Shown in pieces: positions 8,695 through 16,736 of a DNA stretch of 64,000 nt. Source of the stretch: an uncultured Eubacteriales bacterium (GTDB lineage: Bacteria; Bacillota; Clostridia; Oscillospirales; Butyricicoccaceae); assembly GCA_910579575.1 (NCBI GenBank), contig CAJTUM010000001.1, positions 238,132-302,131 on the forward strand. Reading direction: 5' to 3'. Position 1 is the stretch's first letter, and each line of letters opens with the position of its first letter. The notes beneath the pieces were generated by a model. It was not told the DNA's origin and ran no database searches. It saw only the letters and a program-made list of their open reading frames with translations. Both the position numbers and the translations under genes were made by a program.

Positions 8695-8757
8695 CCTGTG
8701 CAAATTTAGTTGCCAGCAGCGCTTTGCTGTGATAAAATATTTGATATAGTCGGCGCA

Positions 8758-8923
8758 GTTGAAAAAGCGCAGAAGCGCTTTTTTCAACCAGCGGGCTGAC
8801 AAGCCCGCTGGGCGTGCAAAACACGCAAGCGCTGTCTATGAAGTCTAAAGCAAAGCCGCCTTTGCGGCTTCCTGCGGCGCGAATCGCCGCAGGTTTCCAA
8901 AGAGGTTTTTGCCTCTTTGGAAA
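8758..8923. repeat. Contiguous array of six hairpins
   Basis: Six stem-loops lie almost end to end: 8758-8788, 8788-8811 (10-bp stem CCAGCGGGCT), 8812-8826, then after 26 nt 8853-8870, 8871-8893 (CCTGCGGCG stem) and 8894-8923 (12-bp stem TTTCCAAAGAGG). The first has a T-rich right arm and may terminate the def transcript. The whole 8695-8995 gap holds nothing else I can recognise. Confidence 0.75.
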
Positions 8924-8995
8924 CGCTTTGACAATAGAAGCCCGGCGTTTGATCGGGAAAATCTCCGAAATGAAAAAACAGGAGGTCCGGTAATT

Positions 8996-10339
8996 ATGCA
9001 ATACGATAAGGATTTATTCGTCAAGCATCTTCAGGGCATGGTGCAGATTCCCACTGTCTCCAGCGCCGACCCGGAGAAAACCCGTGTGGAAGAGTTCAAA
9101 AAGTTCCATGACTACCTGGCGCAGGCTTATCCGCTGGTACATAAGACCTTGAGCCGAGAAGTAATCGGCAAGTGCGCCCTGCTCTATTGCTGGAAAGGAA
9201 CCGGCAAATCCGACAAGCTGCCCCTGTTGATGACCGCCCATCAAGACGTGGTGCCTGAGGGCGACCATTCTATGTGGAAATATCCTCCCTTTGAGGGCCA
9301 TTTGGATGAAGAGGGCGTGCTGTGGGGCCGGGGAACCACCGACTCCAAGTGTAATATCCAGGCTTATCTGGACGCCATCGAGCTGCTGATTGCCGACGGC
9401 TTTACCCCGGATTACGACCTGTACCTGGCCTTTGGCTACAACGAGGAAATCATGGGCGGCCCCGGCGCCGCCGGCCAGATTCTGCACGACGAGCTGCAAA
9501 AGCGGGGCGTGCAGTTTGGCATGGCTATCGACGAATGCGGCGGCATCGCCATGGTGGACGGCAAGCCTGTGGCCACTGTCATCGTGTGCGAAAAAGGCTA
9601 TGCCGACTATGAGTTCACTGTGGAAGACCCAGGCGGACATTCCGCCTTCCCGCCGGTTCACACCGCTCTGGGCAAAATCGGAAACGCGATCTGGAACCTG
9701 GAAAACAACCGGATGGAAACCAAGCTGATCGCCCCCGTTATCTCCGAAATGAAGGATAAAGCCCCCTTCACCCCCGGCCGCCTGGGCCAACTGTTTGCCG
9801 ACCCGGAGGGCAACTGGGAAGAAATCAAGGCCCTGGCCGAGACGGACAAGGCCGTCAACCAGATGACTCGCACCACGACAGCCGCTACCATGGCCAAGGG
9901 CAGCGATCAGGCCAATATTTTGCCTGAGCGGGCCGCTATCGTTACAAACAGCCGCCTGCTGCCCGGCGAGACTTTGGAAGACCTGGAAGCCCACTTCAAG
10001 AAAGTGATGCCTGAGGAAGTGAAATTCCGCCTGGTGAAGGGCCACAATCCCCCGGCGATCTCCACCACAGACAGTTATGGCTATCGGCTGATCAGCAAGA
10101 TTGTGGAAGAAAAATATCCTGGCGTCACCATCATCCCCTCCATGCTGGCCGGCGGCACGGATTCCCGGTATTATTGCGATCTGACCCCCACGAAGAGCGT
10201 CTATCGCTTCACCGGCATTTTGTCCAGCGACCGCACCGGAGGAGCGCATCAGGTCAACGAGCATATCGATACCAATATTATTGCGGACAATGTGGATTTC
10301 TACGTCCGCTTGTTCAAAGGCTACGGCGACGCGGAATAA
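8996..10339 (+). CDS. M20 family metallopeptidase (dipeptidase / carboxypeptidase S-like)
   Basis: Cytoplasmic di-zinc peptidase of 447 residues, probably cleaving dipeptides or N-acyl amino acids. AHQDVVP holds the first zinc histidine and aspartate, GRGTTDSK the bridging aspartate, and YNEEIMGGPG the catalytic glutamate pair; HxSxP-type dimerisation-domain residues appear in GGHSAFPPVH. The ATG at 8996 follows CAGGAGG. The size and the WKYPPFEG and GRGTTDSK stretches are most like the CPS1/long M20 branch. It is transcribed alone and ends in a clear terminator. Confidence 0.88.
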   Translation: MQYDKDLFVKHLQGMVQIPTVSSADPEKTRVEEFKKFHDYLAQAYPLVHKTLSREVIGKCALLYCWKGTGKSDKLPLLMTAHQDVVPEGDHSMWKYPPFEGHLDEEGVLWGRGTTDSKCNIQAYLDAIELLIADGFTPDYDLYLAFGYNEEIMGGPGAAGQILHDELQKRGVQFGMAIDECGGIAMVDGKPVATVIVCEKGYADYEFTVEDPGGHSAFPPVHTALGKIGNAIWNLENNRMETKLIAPVISEMKDKAPFTPGRLGQLFADPEGNWEEIKALAETDKAVNQMTRTTTAATMAKGSDQANILPERAAIVTNSRLLPGETLEDLEAHFKKVMPEEVKFRLVKGHNPPAISTTDSYGYRLISKIVEEKYPGVTIIPSMLAGGTDSRYYCDLTPTKSVYRFTGILSSDRTGGAHQVNEHIDTNIIADNVDFYVRLFKGYGDAE

Positions 10340-10355
10340 ACCAACTGGAATTCTC

Positions 10356-10390
10356 AAAAAGGCGCTTCTTTACGAAGCGCCTTTTTTCGT
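10356..10390 (+). terminator. Terminator of the M20 peptidase gene
   Basis: AAAAAGGCGCTTC, loop TTTAC, GAAGCGCCTTTTTT. Confidence 0.88.
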
Positions 10391-10439
10391 ATTCTTGACG
10401 CAAAGTCTCTGCCAAAATTTCATGGGGAGCAAAGCGCCG

Positions 10440-10934
10440 CTATAGGTCGCTTGCGCGCTCCCCGCTTTCCGGCGCCAGGCAAGAGGGCGCTAAGCAGGCC
10501 AGCCCGGCAGCCAGGTAAAGGTCCTTCAGGTCGAACGTGCATTTGCCCGGAACCTGAAGATAATCCAAACTGCCGCCCCAAAGGGTTTTATCCAACAGGC
10601 TGCACAGCCCGCCGGATAAAAGCAGGGATGCGGCGGCGCGGCCTAAGGGGCCGACAGGGCCCCGACTGCGCTGCCGCAGCCAGCCGGCGCTTAGCAGAAC
10701 CAAAGCGGCGCCGTTGAGCCCGGCGGCTAACCTCTGGCGGCGCAGCAGAGGGATAAAATGTCCTGCCCAAGAAAGATGGCGGTTGATCACCGGCTGAAAC
10801 CGGAGCCGTCGGGAAAGCAGAGTCAAGCTGGCGCCAGGGCAGCGCCGGGCGATCTGTATTTTGATAGCCTGATCCAGCGCCGTCAAAGCGAGAATAGCCG
10901 GCGTCAGGCTTTTGCTTCGTTTGCATTTGTTCAT
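10440..10934 (-). CDS. Divergent LspA-like (signal peptidase II family) membrane protein
   Basis: 164 residues with about four hydrophobic segments in the LspA arrangement. Three LspA landmarks can be aligned: ALTALDQAIKIQI with the N-terminal AxDQxxK motif, GGLCSLLDKTLWGGSLDYL with the motif normally reading GGxxGNxxDR, and CTFDLKDLYLAAG with the motif normally reading FNxAD. Both putative catalytic aspartates (D115 and D138) are kept, but the conserved GN before the first and N before the second are replaced. The lipoprotein signal peptidase fold is likely; prolipoprotein cleavage is uncertain. The ATG at 10934 follows CAGGAGG. Confidence 0.65.
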   Translation of the reverse strand: MNKCKRSKSLTPAILALTALDQAIKIQIARRCPGASLTLLSRRLRFQPVINRHLSWAGHFIPLLRRQRLAAGLNGAALVLLSAGWLRQRSRGPVGPLGRAAASLLLSGGLCSLLDKTLWGGSLDYLQVPGKCTFDLKDLYLAAGLACLAPSCLAPESGERASDL

Positions 10935-11009
10935 TTCGGCCTCCTGAGGGGGTTTTCGTCCAACCTCCGTCGACTTTTTGGCTGTCTGGGCCATCCGGCG
11001 AAATAGAAG

Positions 11010-11036
11010 AAAGGGAAGCCCGAGGGCTTCCCTTTT
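11010..11036 (-). terminator. Hairpin terminator after the Cys/His-rich gene
   Basis: AAAGGGAAGCCC pairs with GGGCTTCCCTTTT. On the - strand it is followed by a T-rich run, and on the + strand by TTTTCT, so it may work both ways. Confidence 0.65.
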
Positions 11037-11051
11037 CTAATTTGGCTTGTG

Positions 11052-11363
11052 TTACCAGCAGCGTCGGCTGCTATGACGGCCGCAATAGCGGGAAGGAGTT
11101 TCAGGCGAGGCCACAGGGCATTCGCCGTCGCAGTATCCCTCTTCGTGGCAGGCGCCGCAGTAGTAGACGCCGTCGTGCAGATGGCGACCCTCTACGGTGC
11201 AGCCTTCCACTTGACAAAGCGCATAGGTCGTAGGCTGGGCGGCGCGATTAGGGCCGCCGCTGTGGCAGCCGCCGCCGTGATGGCCATGGGCCATGGCGGG
11301 CAAGGCCAGAAGGCTGCAAAGAGTCAAGCCGGTCAAAGCGGTGGAAACAAATTTTTTCAGCAT
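11052..11363 (-). CDS. Small secreted Cys/His-rich protein
   Basis: 103 residues. A clear signal peptide MLKKFVSTALTGLTL... ends at AMA, and is followed at once by HGHHGGGCHSGG and then eight more cysteines spread through CQVEGC, YYCGACHEEGYC, CP, YC and the final CW. This looks like a metal- or disulfide-rich exported miniprotein. I do not recognise a family. The ATG at 11363 follows GGGGG; a TTG two codons upstream is unlikely. It lies between the aminotransferase and the LspA-like gene on the same strand. Confidence 0.72.
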   Translation of the reverse strand: MLKKFVSTALTGLTLCSLLALPAMAHGHHGGGCHSGGPNRAAQPTTYALCQVEGCTVEGRHLHDGVYYCGACHEEGYCDGECPVASPETPSRYCGRHSSRRCW

Positions 11364-11409
11364 ATCCAATCACCCCCTTTCCATCTTGCCGCGGGGGCAG
11401 GAGGAAAAG

Positions 11410-12588
11410 TTATTTCTGGCGTAGCTCCTTCAGGGCTTTTTCCAGGCGGCGGCAACCGTCTTCCACCATTGTGCGGGGGCAGGCCATGTTGAAGCGGCGG
11501 AAGCCCAGCACGTTTTCGCCAAAGAAGGTGCCCGGGTTGGCGGCGACGCCCACCTTCTGGCCAAACCAATCGGCCAGCTCGTCTTCCGTCATGTTCAGGC
11601 CGCGGCAATCCACCCACATCAGGTAGGTGGCTTCGTTCATGCGGACCTTCAGTTCGGGGCAATGTTCATGGACAAAGTTGACAAAATATTCACAGTTGCC
11701 CTTCAGCACTTCCAGCAACTCGTCCAGCCAAGGGGCGCTTTCATTGTAGGCGGCGATGGTGGCGGGGCCGGCGAAGATATTGGCGCTGGCGTGGGCATGG
11801 GCCACCTGCTCCTTGAATTTGGCCCGGATTTCCTCGTTGGCGATCAGGATGTTGGAGCCCTGAATGCCCGCCAGATTAAAGGTCTTGCTGGGAGCGGTGC
11901 AGATGATGCTGTTCATCTTAGCGTGCTCCGAAACGTTGCCATAAACGATATGTTCGCCGGAGAACACCAAATCGTTGTGGATTTCATCGGCGATGACGAA
12001 AATGCCGTGTTTCTGGCAGAAGGCGTCCAGCTTTTCCAGCTCTTCGCGGGTCCAGACCCGGCCGCCGGGGTTGTGGGGGCTGCACAGCAACATGGCCTTG
12101 GTCTTGGGGGTGACGGCCTTTTCCATGCCGTCCCAGTCCATAGTATAGTAGCCGTCGTCGTCCAGCAGGGGCACGTCCACCATCACGCGGCCTTCGTCCT
12201 TGGTCGCGCCAAAGAAGGGGCCGTAGACCGGGGTGGTCATCAGCACTTCGTCGCCCGGCTCGGTGACGGCTTTGACCGCCATATGCAGAGCGGTGACAAT
12301 GCCCGGGGTGAAGGTGATCCAGTCCTTCTGAATTTCATAATGGTGGCGGTTTTTCATCCAGCCAATCACAGCTTCATAATATTCGTCTGTCAGGAAGTCG
12401 TAGCCGTACACCATGTTTTCTACCCGCTTGCGCAGCGCGGCCACGATGGGCGGGGCTACGGCGAAATCCATGTCGGCGATCCACATGGGCAGCAGATCGG
12501 TCGCGCCCCGGCCATAGATGGCGTCGGCCTTATCCCACTTGGTGCAGCCTTGATTTTTGCGGTGCGGGGCGTTGATAAAATCGTACAT
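11410..12588 (-). CDS. MalY/PatB family PLP-dependent C-S lyase
   Basis: Fold-type I PLP enzyme of 392 residues, most likely a cystathionine beta-lyase that releases homocysteine, pyruvate and ammonia, or a cysteine desulfhydrase. MWIADMDF and VYGYDF are typical of the MalY/PatB branch; SPHNPGGRVW, ADEIHNDLVF and the PLP lysine in APSKTFNLAGIQ follow in order, with FRRFNMACP near the end. The ATG at 12588 follows AAAGGAAGGG. Its promoter matches consensus closely. Confidence 0.9.
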   Translation of the reverse strand: MYDFINAPHRKNQGCTKWDKADAIYGRGATDLLPMWIADMDFAVAPPIVAALRKRVENMVYGYDFLTDEYYEAVIGWMKNRHHYEIQKDWITFTPGIVTALHMAVKAVTEPGDEVLMTTPVYGPFFGATKDEGRVMVDVPLLDDDGYYTMDWDGMEKAVTPKTKAMLLCSPHNPGGRVWTREELEKLDAFCQKHGIFVIADEIHNDLVFSGEHIVYGNVSEHAKMNSIICTAPSKTFNLAGIQGSNILIANEEIRAKFKEQVAHAHASANIFAGPATIAAYNESAPWLDELLEVLKGNCEYFVNFVHEHCPELKVRMNEATYLMWVDCRGLNMTEDELADWFGQKVGVAANPGTFFGENVLGFRRFNMACPRTMVEDGCRRLEKALKELRQK

Positions 12589-12635
12589 TGTAATCCCTTC
12601 CTTTACTGAAATGAGAGAATAGCGCTTCTAAAAAT

Positions 12636-12663
12636 AGCATAACATCACCGTGGCAAAAGTCAA
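12636..12663 (-). promoter_or_regulatory. Promoter of the PatB-like gene
   Basis: On the - strand, TTGACT, 16 nt, TATGCT, about 50 nt before the start codon. Confidence 0.65.
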
Positions 12664-12716
12664 TCTTTTTTTAGCCGGGATATTTACAAACCGGCCACCC
12701 ACAGCCGGGGCACTTG

Positions 12717-12725
12717 TGATATAGT
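12717..12725 (+). promoter_or_regulatory. Extended -10 promoter for nnr
   Basis: TGATATAGT matches the TGnTATAAT extended -10 form; no clear -35 box. It lies about 75 nt before the nnr start. Confidence 0.45.
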
Positions 12726-12800
12726 GGACCCGTTGAACAAAGAAACCAAACTGGCCGCCGGCTTCGTCCGGGCCGGCCCAAGAAACAAAAGGGAGTTTAT

Positions 12801-14366
12801 ATGCCGACAACGACATTGGCGACGACGCCGTTATTCACGGCGGCGGAAACCCGCCGCCTGGAGCAGATTGTAAACCAAGGAGGGCTTTCCTACCTTCAGA
12901 TGATGGAAAACGCCGGCCGGGCCTGCTGTGAAACCTTGCAGGCAGAATGGGGGGCGGCGGGCAAGCGAGTGGGCGTTTTGTGCGGAAAGGGAGGAAACGG
13001 CGGCGACGGCCTGGCCCTGGTCCGCCATTTGCAGACCAGGGGCGCTCTGCCCTTCGCCCTGCTGACGGAGGAGCCGACCCATCGGGACGCAGAGGAGATG
13101 TATCGCCGCCTGGGCAACGCTCCCGTCTATCGCCTGCCCATGGAGCAGGAGGAGCTGGAGCGCCTGCTGGCTGACTGCGATATCATTGTGGACGCAGTCT
13201 ATGGCATTGGGATGCGGGGAGAATTGCCGGAAAACATCCGGCTGCTGTTTGAGGCCGCCGCCAAGAGCCCGGCGCAGAAGGCCGCCGTCGATATTCCCAG
13301 CGGCGTCTGGGGAGACGACGGCGGCGCGGCGGAGGGCGCTTTTCAGGCGGATCTGACCATTGCTTTGGGCTGCTATAAAATCGGTCATTTTTCCCTGCCC
13401 GGCGCCGGATACTGCGGTAAAATCGTGCTGCGGAGCTTCGGCGAGCAGGAGGAAGACCGGCAGACCGCCGGCGCCTTGGCCTTTACCGGCGACGCCCGGC
13501 AATGCGCCGCCTTGCTGCCGCCTCGGGACCCGGCGGGCAACAAAGGGACTTTTGGCAATGTGCTGAATATTGCCGGAAGCCGGGGCATGAGCGGGGCGGC
13601 CATTCTCTCCACCCGAGGCGCTTTGCGGGCTGGGCCAGGGTTGGTGCGTCTGGCCACCGCCCAAAGCCTGCTGCCTATTGTGGGCGGCGCTCTGCCCGAG
13701 CCTGTGCTGATGGGCCTGGAGGAAAACGAGCAGGGCCAGCTCTGCTGGCAGGATAAGCTGGCCCCCTGGGTGGAAAAAGCAAGCGCAATCGCCTTTGGCT
13801 GCGGACTGCGGGCCGGCGCCCAAGGGGGTCAGACGCTGGAGCGGCTGCTGTCGCTGCGCCGAGCGCCCTTGGTTCTCGACGCCGACGGCGTCAATATTTT
13901 GGCCCAATGGCCGGAGTTGCTGGACAAAATCGGGTCGAATTGCCTGGTCACCCCTCATCCCCTGGAGTTTTCCCGGCTGGCCGGCCGGCCTGTGGCGGAA
14001 ATTCAAGCAAACCGAGTGGAAGCGGCTCGACGCTTTGCCGAAAAAACCGGCATGATTGTGCTGCTCAAAGGCAGCCGGACAGTTGTCGCCGAGCCTGGGG
14101 GCCGGCTTTTTGTCAACTGCACAGGCAACAGCGGTTTGGCCAAGGGAGGCGCCGGCGACGTGTTGACCGGCATGATCGCCGGCTTTGCCGCCCAGGGGAC
14201 GCCTCTTTTCGAGGCGGCGGTATTGGGCTGCTGTCTCCATGGCGCCTGCGCCGATTTGCTGGCCCTGGAGCGCTCGGTCTACGGCGTGTTGCCCTCGGAT
14301 TTGGTAGAGGTCTTGCCCATCTTGATGAAACGGCTGGAGGCGCCTTTGGAGCTGGCGCAGATTTGA
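12801..14366 (+). CDS. nnr: Bifunctional NAD(P)HX epimerase / ADP-dependent dehydratase
   Basis: Repairs hydrated NADH and NADPH. The N-terminal half (about 1-215) is the NnrE/YjeF_N epimerase with MENAGRACC and the phosphate loop GKGGNGGDGLALVR; the C-terminal half (about 225-510) is the NnrD/ribokinase-like dehydratase with AGSRGMSGAAILS, LDADGVN and GNSGLAKGGAGDVLTGMIAG. Total 521 residues, as expected for the fused bacterial form. The ATG at 12801 follows AAAAGGGAG. Single-gene unit with a strong terminator. Confidence 0.93.
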   Translation: MPTTTLATTPLFTAAETRRLEQIVNQGGLSYLQMMENAGRACCETLQAEWGAAGKRVGVLCGKGGNGGDGLALVRHLQTRGALPFALLTEEPTHRDAEEMYRRLGNAPVYRLPMEQEELERLLADCDIIVDAVYGIGMRGELPENIRLLFEAAAKSPAQKAAVDIPSGVWGDDGGAAEGAFQADLTIALGCYKIGHFSLPGAGYCGKIVLRSFGEQEEDRQTAGALAFTGDARQCAALLPPRDPAGNKGTFGNVLNIAGSRGMSGAAILSTRGALRAGPGLVRLATAQSLLPIVGGALPEPVLMGLEENEQGQLCWQDKLAPWVEKASAIAFGCGLRAGAQGGQTLERLLSLRRAPLVLDADGVNILAQWPELLDKIGSNCLVTPHPLEFSRLAGRPVAEIQANRVEAARRFAEKTGMIVLLKGSRTVVAEPGGRLFVNCTGNSGLAKGGAGDVLTGMIAGFAAQGTPLFEAAVLGCCLHGACADLLALERSVYGVLPSDLVEVLPILMKRLEAPLELAQI

Positions 14367-14378
14367 CCCCAAACAGAA

Positions 14379-14418
14379 AAAGACGCCCGCCCTCGGCTGA
14401 GGGCGGGCGTCTTTGCTT
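14379..14418 (+). terminator. Terminator of nnr
   Basis: A 16-bp stem AAAGACGCCCGCCCTC with loop GGCT, followed by TTTGCTT. Confidence 0.88.
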
Positions 14419-14460
14419 GATCCAGATTTGTGAACAATCAGGAAACAGCGCAAAAGGCCC

Positions 14461-14516
14461 TTGACGAGAGATGACTATTGTGATAGTATCATCTCGTAAG
14501 ATACTATTGCAATAGT
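14461..14516 (+). promoter_or_regulatory. blaI promoter with two BlaI-type operators
   Basis: TTGACG (14461-14466), 17 nt, TAGTAT (14484-14489) forms the promoter. Two dyads overlap or follow it: ACTAT-TGTG-ATAGT (14474-14487) and the perfect palindrome ACTATTGCAATAGT (14503-14516), with centres 29 bp apart. This matches the autoregulated layout known for BlaI/MecI, where the repressor covers the promoter until the sensor protease removes it. Confidence 0.78.
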
Positions 14517-14539
14517 CATTACAAAAGGAGGCGCAGAAC

Positions 14540-14914
14540 ATGGCAGAAAAACTGTTTGATTCGGAGCGCAAGGTGATGGAAGCGCTGTGGCGGGAAGGGG
14601 ATATGACGGCGGGCCAACTGGCCAAAATCCTGAAGGAGGAAATCGGCTGGAACCGGAACACCACCTACACGGTCATTAAAAAATGTGTGGAAAAGGGCGC
14701 CATCGAGCGTCAGGAGCCCAATTTCTTTTGCAAAGCGCGGCTCACCCGGCGGCAGGCGCAGCGGCAGGAGACCAGCCGGCTGATTGACCGGATGTTCGGC
14801 GGGTCGGCGGAGCAATTTTTCGCCGCCTTCCTCAGCGACCGGGAGTTCACCCCGGATCAGTTGGACCGCCTGCGCCGGATGATCGACGAAAGCGAAGGGG
14901 GCGAAGAAGCATGA
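14540..14914 (+). CDS. BlaI/MecI/CopY family transcriptional repressor
   Basis: 124 residues, the family's usual length. An N-terminal winged helix (about 5-75; LFDSERKVMEALWREGDMT, then NRNTTYTVIKKCVEKG as recognition helix) is followed by a dimerisation helix region. The family represses its own operon and is inactivated by the partner BlaR1-type protease. The ATG at 14540 follows AAAAGGAGG; the stop overlaps the next start (ATGA). No beta-lactamase gene lies nearby, so the regulated target may be elsewhere or be a cell-wall stress function. Confidence 0.92.
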   Translation: MAEKLFDSERKVMEALWREGDMTAGQLAKILKEEIGWNRNTTYTVIKKCVEKGAIERQEPNFFCKARLTRRQAQRQETSRLIDRMFGGSAEQFFAAFLSDREFTPDQLDRLRRMIDESEGGEEA

Positions 14915-16044
14915 TGGATATGGCGCGGCTTTGGGAAACCTCCCTGCGGGGCGGGGCCCTGATTCTGCTGGCGCTGTTGGCTCGGAGCTGGAAGGGGCGC
15001 GCGCCCAAATGGGCGGCGGCCTGGCTGTGGACGGCCGCGGCTGTGCGGCTGCTTCTGCCCGGCAATCTGGTCGTCCCCATCCAAAGCCGTTGTGCGCCAG
15101 AGGAGCTGGTTTCCGCAAGCGCTTCGGCGGCAAGCCCAGGATTGACCTGGTTTTTCCAAACGGTTTGGGCGGCGGGCGCCGGGTTGGCGCTGACTTGCCT
15201 GCTGCTGCGGGCCTGGTTGGCTCATCGGCAGATTCGGCGGGCGGTTCCCCTCCAGGACTCCTTTTGCCAGCAGCTCATTGACCGGCAGCGTCTGCGTCGC
15301 CCAGTGCGGCTGCTGATCTGCGATTCGATTGGAACTCCGCTTACCTGCGGTCTGCTGCGGCCCAGAATCCTGCTGCCAAGGCGAATGGATTTGACCGACC
15401 GGGAAGGGCTGACCTGCGCGCTGACCCACGAGCTGGTTCATATCCGGCGGCTGGACGCCTTGCGCAAGGGCTTGACTCGAGCCGCTTTGTGCCTCCACTG
15501 GTTCAACCCTTTGGCCTGGACGCTGGTCTGCCTGGCAGACCAGGATTTTGAACAGGCTTGCGATGAAAAGGCCCTATCGCTGTTAGGCGCGGAGCAGAAA
15601 AGGCGTTATGCCCTATCGCTGCTCCGCTTGGCGGAGCAAAGCTGCCGCCCCGCGCCGCTGCACAGCGGCTTCGGCCTGATAGGACAAAACGGATTAGAAG
15701 AAAGGATTGGTTCGATTATGAAATACCAGAAGCTCTCTCGCCGGACGGCGCTGGCCGCCGCCTTGGCTGTGGCCGCCGCAGCCACTGTTTCCGCCGCCGA
15801 ACTGAAGCCGACGGAGCCGGATGCCGCCGCGGCTCTGCCCATGGCCGCTCAGCTGGAAACCGAAGTTCCCAATTCCAGGGAGATAGGAGCTGCCGACGCC
15901 ACGCTGAAGCTGGCAAAGGAGGATGGCCGCACAGAAGTCTGGAACGTTACCCTGAAGAACGGCCAGCCGATCACATATACGCTGAACCCGGACCATTGTC
16001 AAGATATCGAAGGCAATATCGTCTACAGCGTCAACCAGCGCTAA
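14911..16044 (+). CDS. BlaR1/MecR1-type M56 sensor metallopeptidase
   Basis: Membrane zinc protease of 377 residues. About three to four transmembrane segments lie in residues 1-110, the HELVH zinc motif is at 173-177 with the downstream FEQACDEKAL glutamate, and another hydrophobic segment follows at about 273-295 (TALAAALAVAAAATVSAA). The outer C-terminal part is only about 80 residues long and lacks the penicillin-binding SxxK domain of true BlaR1, so the signal it senses is unknown. Coupled to the repressor by a 4-bp overlap. Confidence 0.87.
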   Translation: MMDMARLWETSLRGGALILLALLARSWKGRAPKWAAAWLWTAAAVRLLLPGNLVVPIQSRCAPEELVSASASAASPGLTWFFQTVWAAGAGLALTCLLLRAWLAHRQIRRAVPLQDSFCQQLIDRQRLRRPVRLLICDSIGTPLTCGLLRPRILLPRRMDLTDREGLTCALTHELVHIRRLDALRKGLTRAALCLHWFNPLAWTLVCLADQDFEQACDEKALSLLGAEQKRRYALSLLRLAEQSCRPAPLHSGFGLIGQNGLEERIGSIMKYQKLSRRTALAAALAVAAAATVSAAELKPTEPDAAAALPMAAQLETEVPNSREIGAADATLKLAKEDGRTEVWNVTLKNGQPITYTLNPDHCQDIEGNIVYSVNQR

Positions 16045-16053
16045 AGAGCCAAG

Positions 16054-16088
16054 GAAGGGCCGCAGTCAGCGGCCCTTCTTTTTGTTTT
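16054..16088 (+). terminator. Terminator of the blaI-blaR operon
   Basis: GAAGGGCCGC, loop AGTCA, GCGGCCCTTC, then TTTTTGTTTT. Confidence 0.9.
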
Positions 16089-16176
16089 GCATCCGACGCC
16101 GCTGAGGCCAGAAAAAGGCTTTTGAGGACGAATCTCTTGCCTTCTGCCGCGCCAAGGGGTTTTCTAAATCGCCCTT

Positions 16177-16600
16177 TTGGACCAATGCGCTCTCCAGCAG
16201 ATTGACAGCAGGTTGAAACAGGAGCTGGAAATCTGGAGCGTCGGGCCAGACGGCGCGACGTTTACGCAGATGGAGGCGGACTTTTTCCAGGCGGAATGCA
16301 GCGGAGGCCAATTGGAGGGCCTGCCTTATCCAACATAACGCTGAGCCGTTTCGGCCTGGCGGAGGGCCCCCAGACGCTGGAGTGCCAAACGCGCATCCAG
16401 GAGAGCAATGGAAAAACCCTCAGGCGTTTGCGCAAACATGAGAAGATTTGGCCCGGCGGCTGGCCGACGGGTGGAGGGAAGAAGCGGAGGCTCTCAAAAC
16501 CTTGGACGTCGCCATAGGCAGGGTCGCGTTTGCGCTTCGTGATTCCCACGACGGCCCGTTGACTTATGCGTTTCCCTTGGAAACATACGAAAAACAGCGC
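16177..16600 (+). pseudogene. Frameshifted gene remnant
   Basis: Coding-like text passes through three frames: DSRLKQELEIWSVGPDGATF in one frame to a TAA at 16338, LSRFGLAEGPQTLECQTRIQ in a second, and EDLARRLADGWREEAEALKT continuing to ALRDSHDGPL in a third. There is no start codon with a ribosome binding site. The amphipathic helices suggest a real but decayed protein gene; the family is not recognisable. Confidence 0.4.
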
Positions 16601-16639
16601 GCTGTGAAACGGAATACGCCCAGCGGCGCGCACAGAAAA

Positions 16640-16683
16640 GCGCCCGGCGCCAGAGCCTCTGCTGAGGTCTCGGCGCCGGGCGC
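16640..16683 (-). terminator. Terminator of the rubredoxin-rubrerythrin operon
   Basis: A 20-bp stem with one weak pair (GCGCCCGGCGCC ... GGCGCCGGGCGC plus AGAGCCTC/GAGGTCTC) with a TGCT loop; on the - strand TTTTCTG follows. Confidence 0.75.
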
Positions 16684-16736
16684 ATATTCTTACGAGGCCA
16701 AGCGACAAGGGGCTTGCGTCTGTCGGGGCGCTCGGC

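Noticed and set aside
12831..14453. 540-codon open frame on the - strand opposite nnr
   Set aside because: Antisense shadow of the NAD(P)HX repair gene, whose motifs on the + strand are complete.
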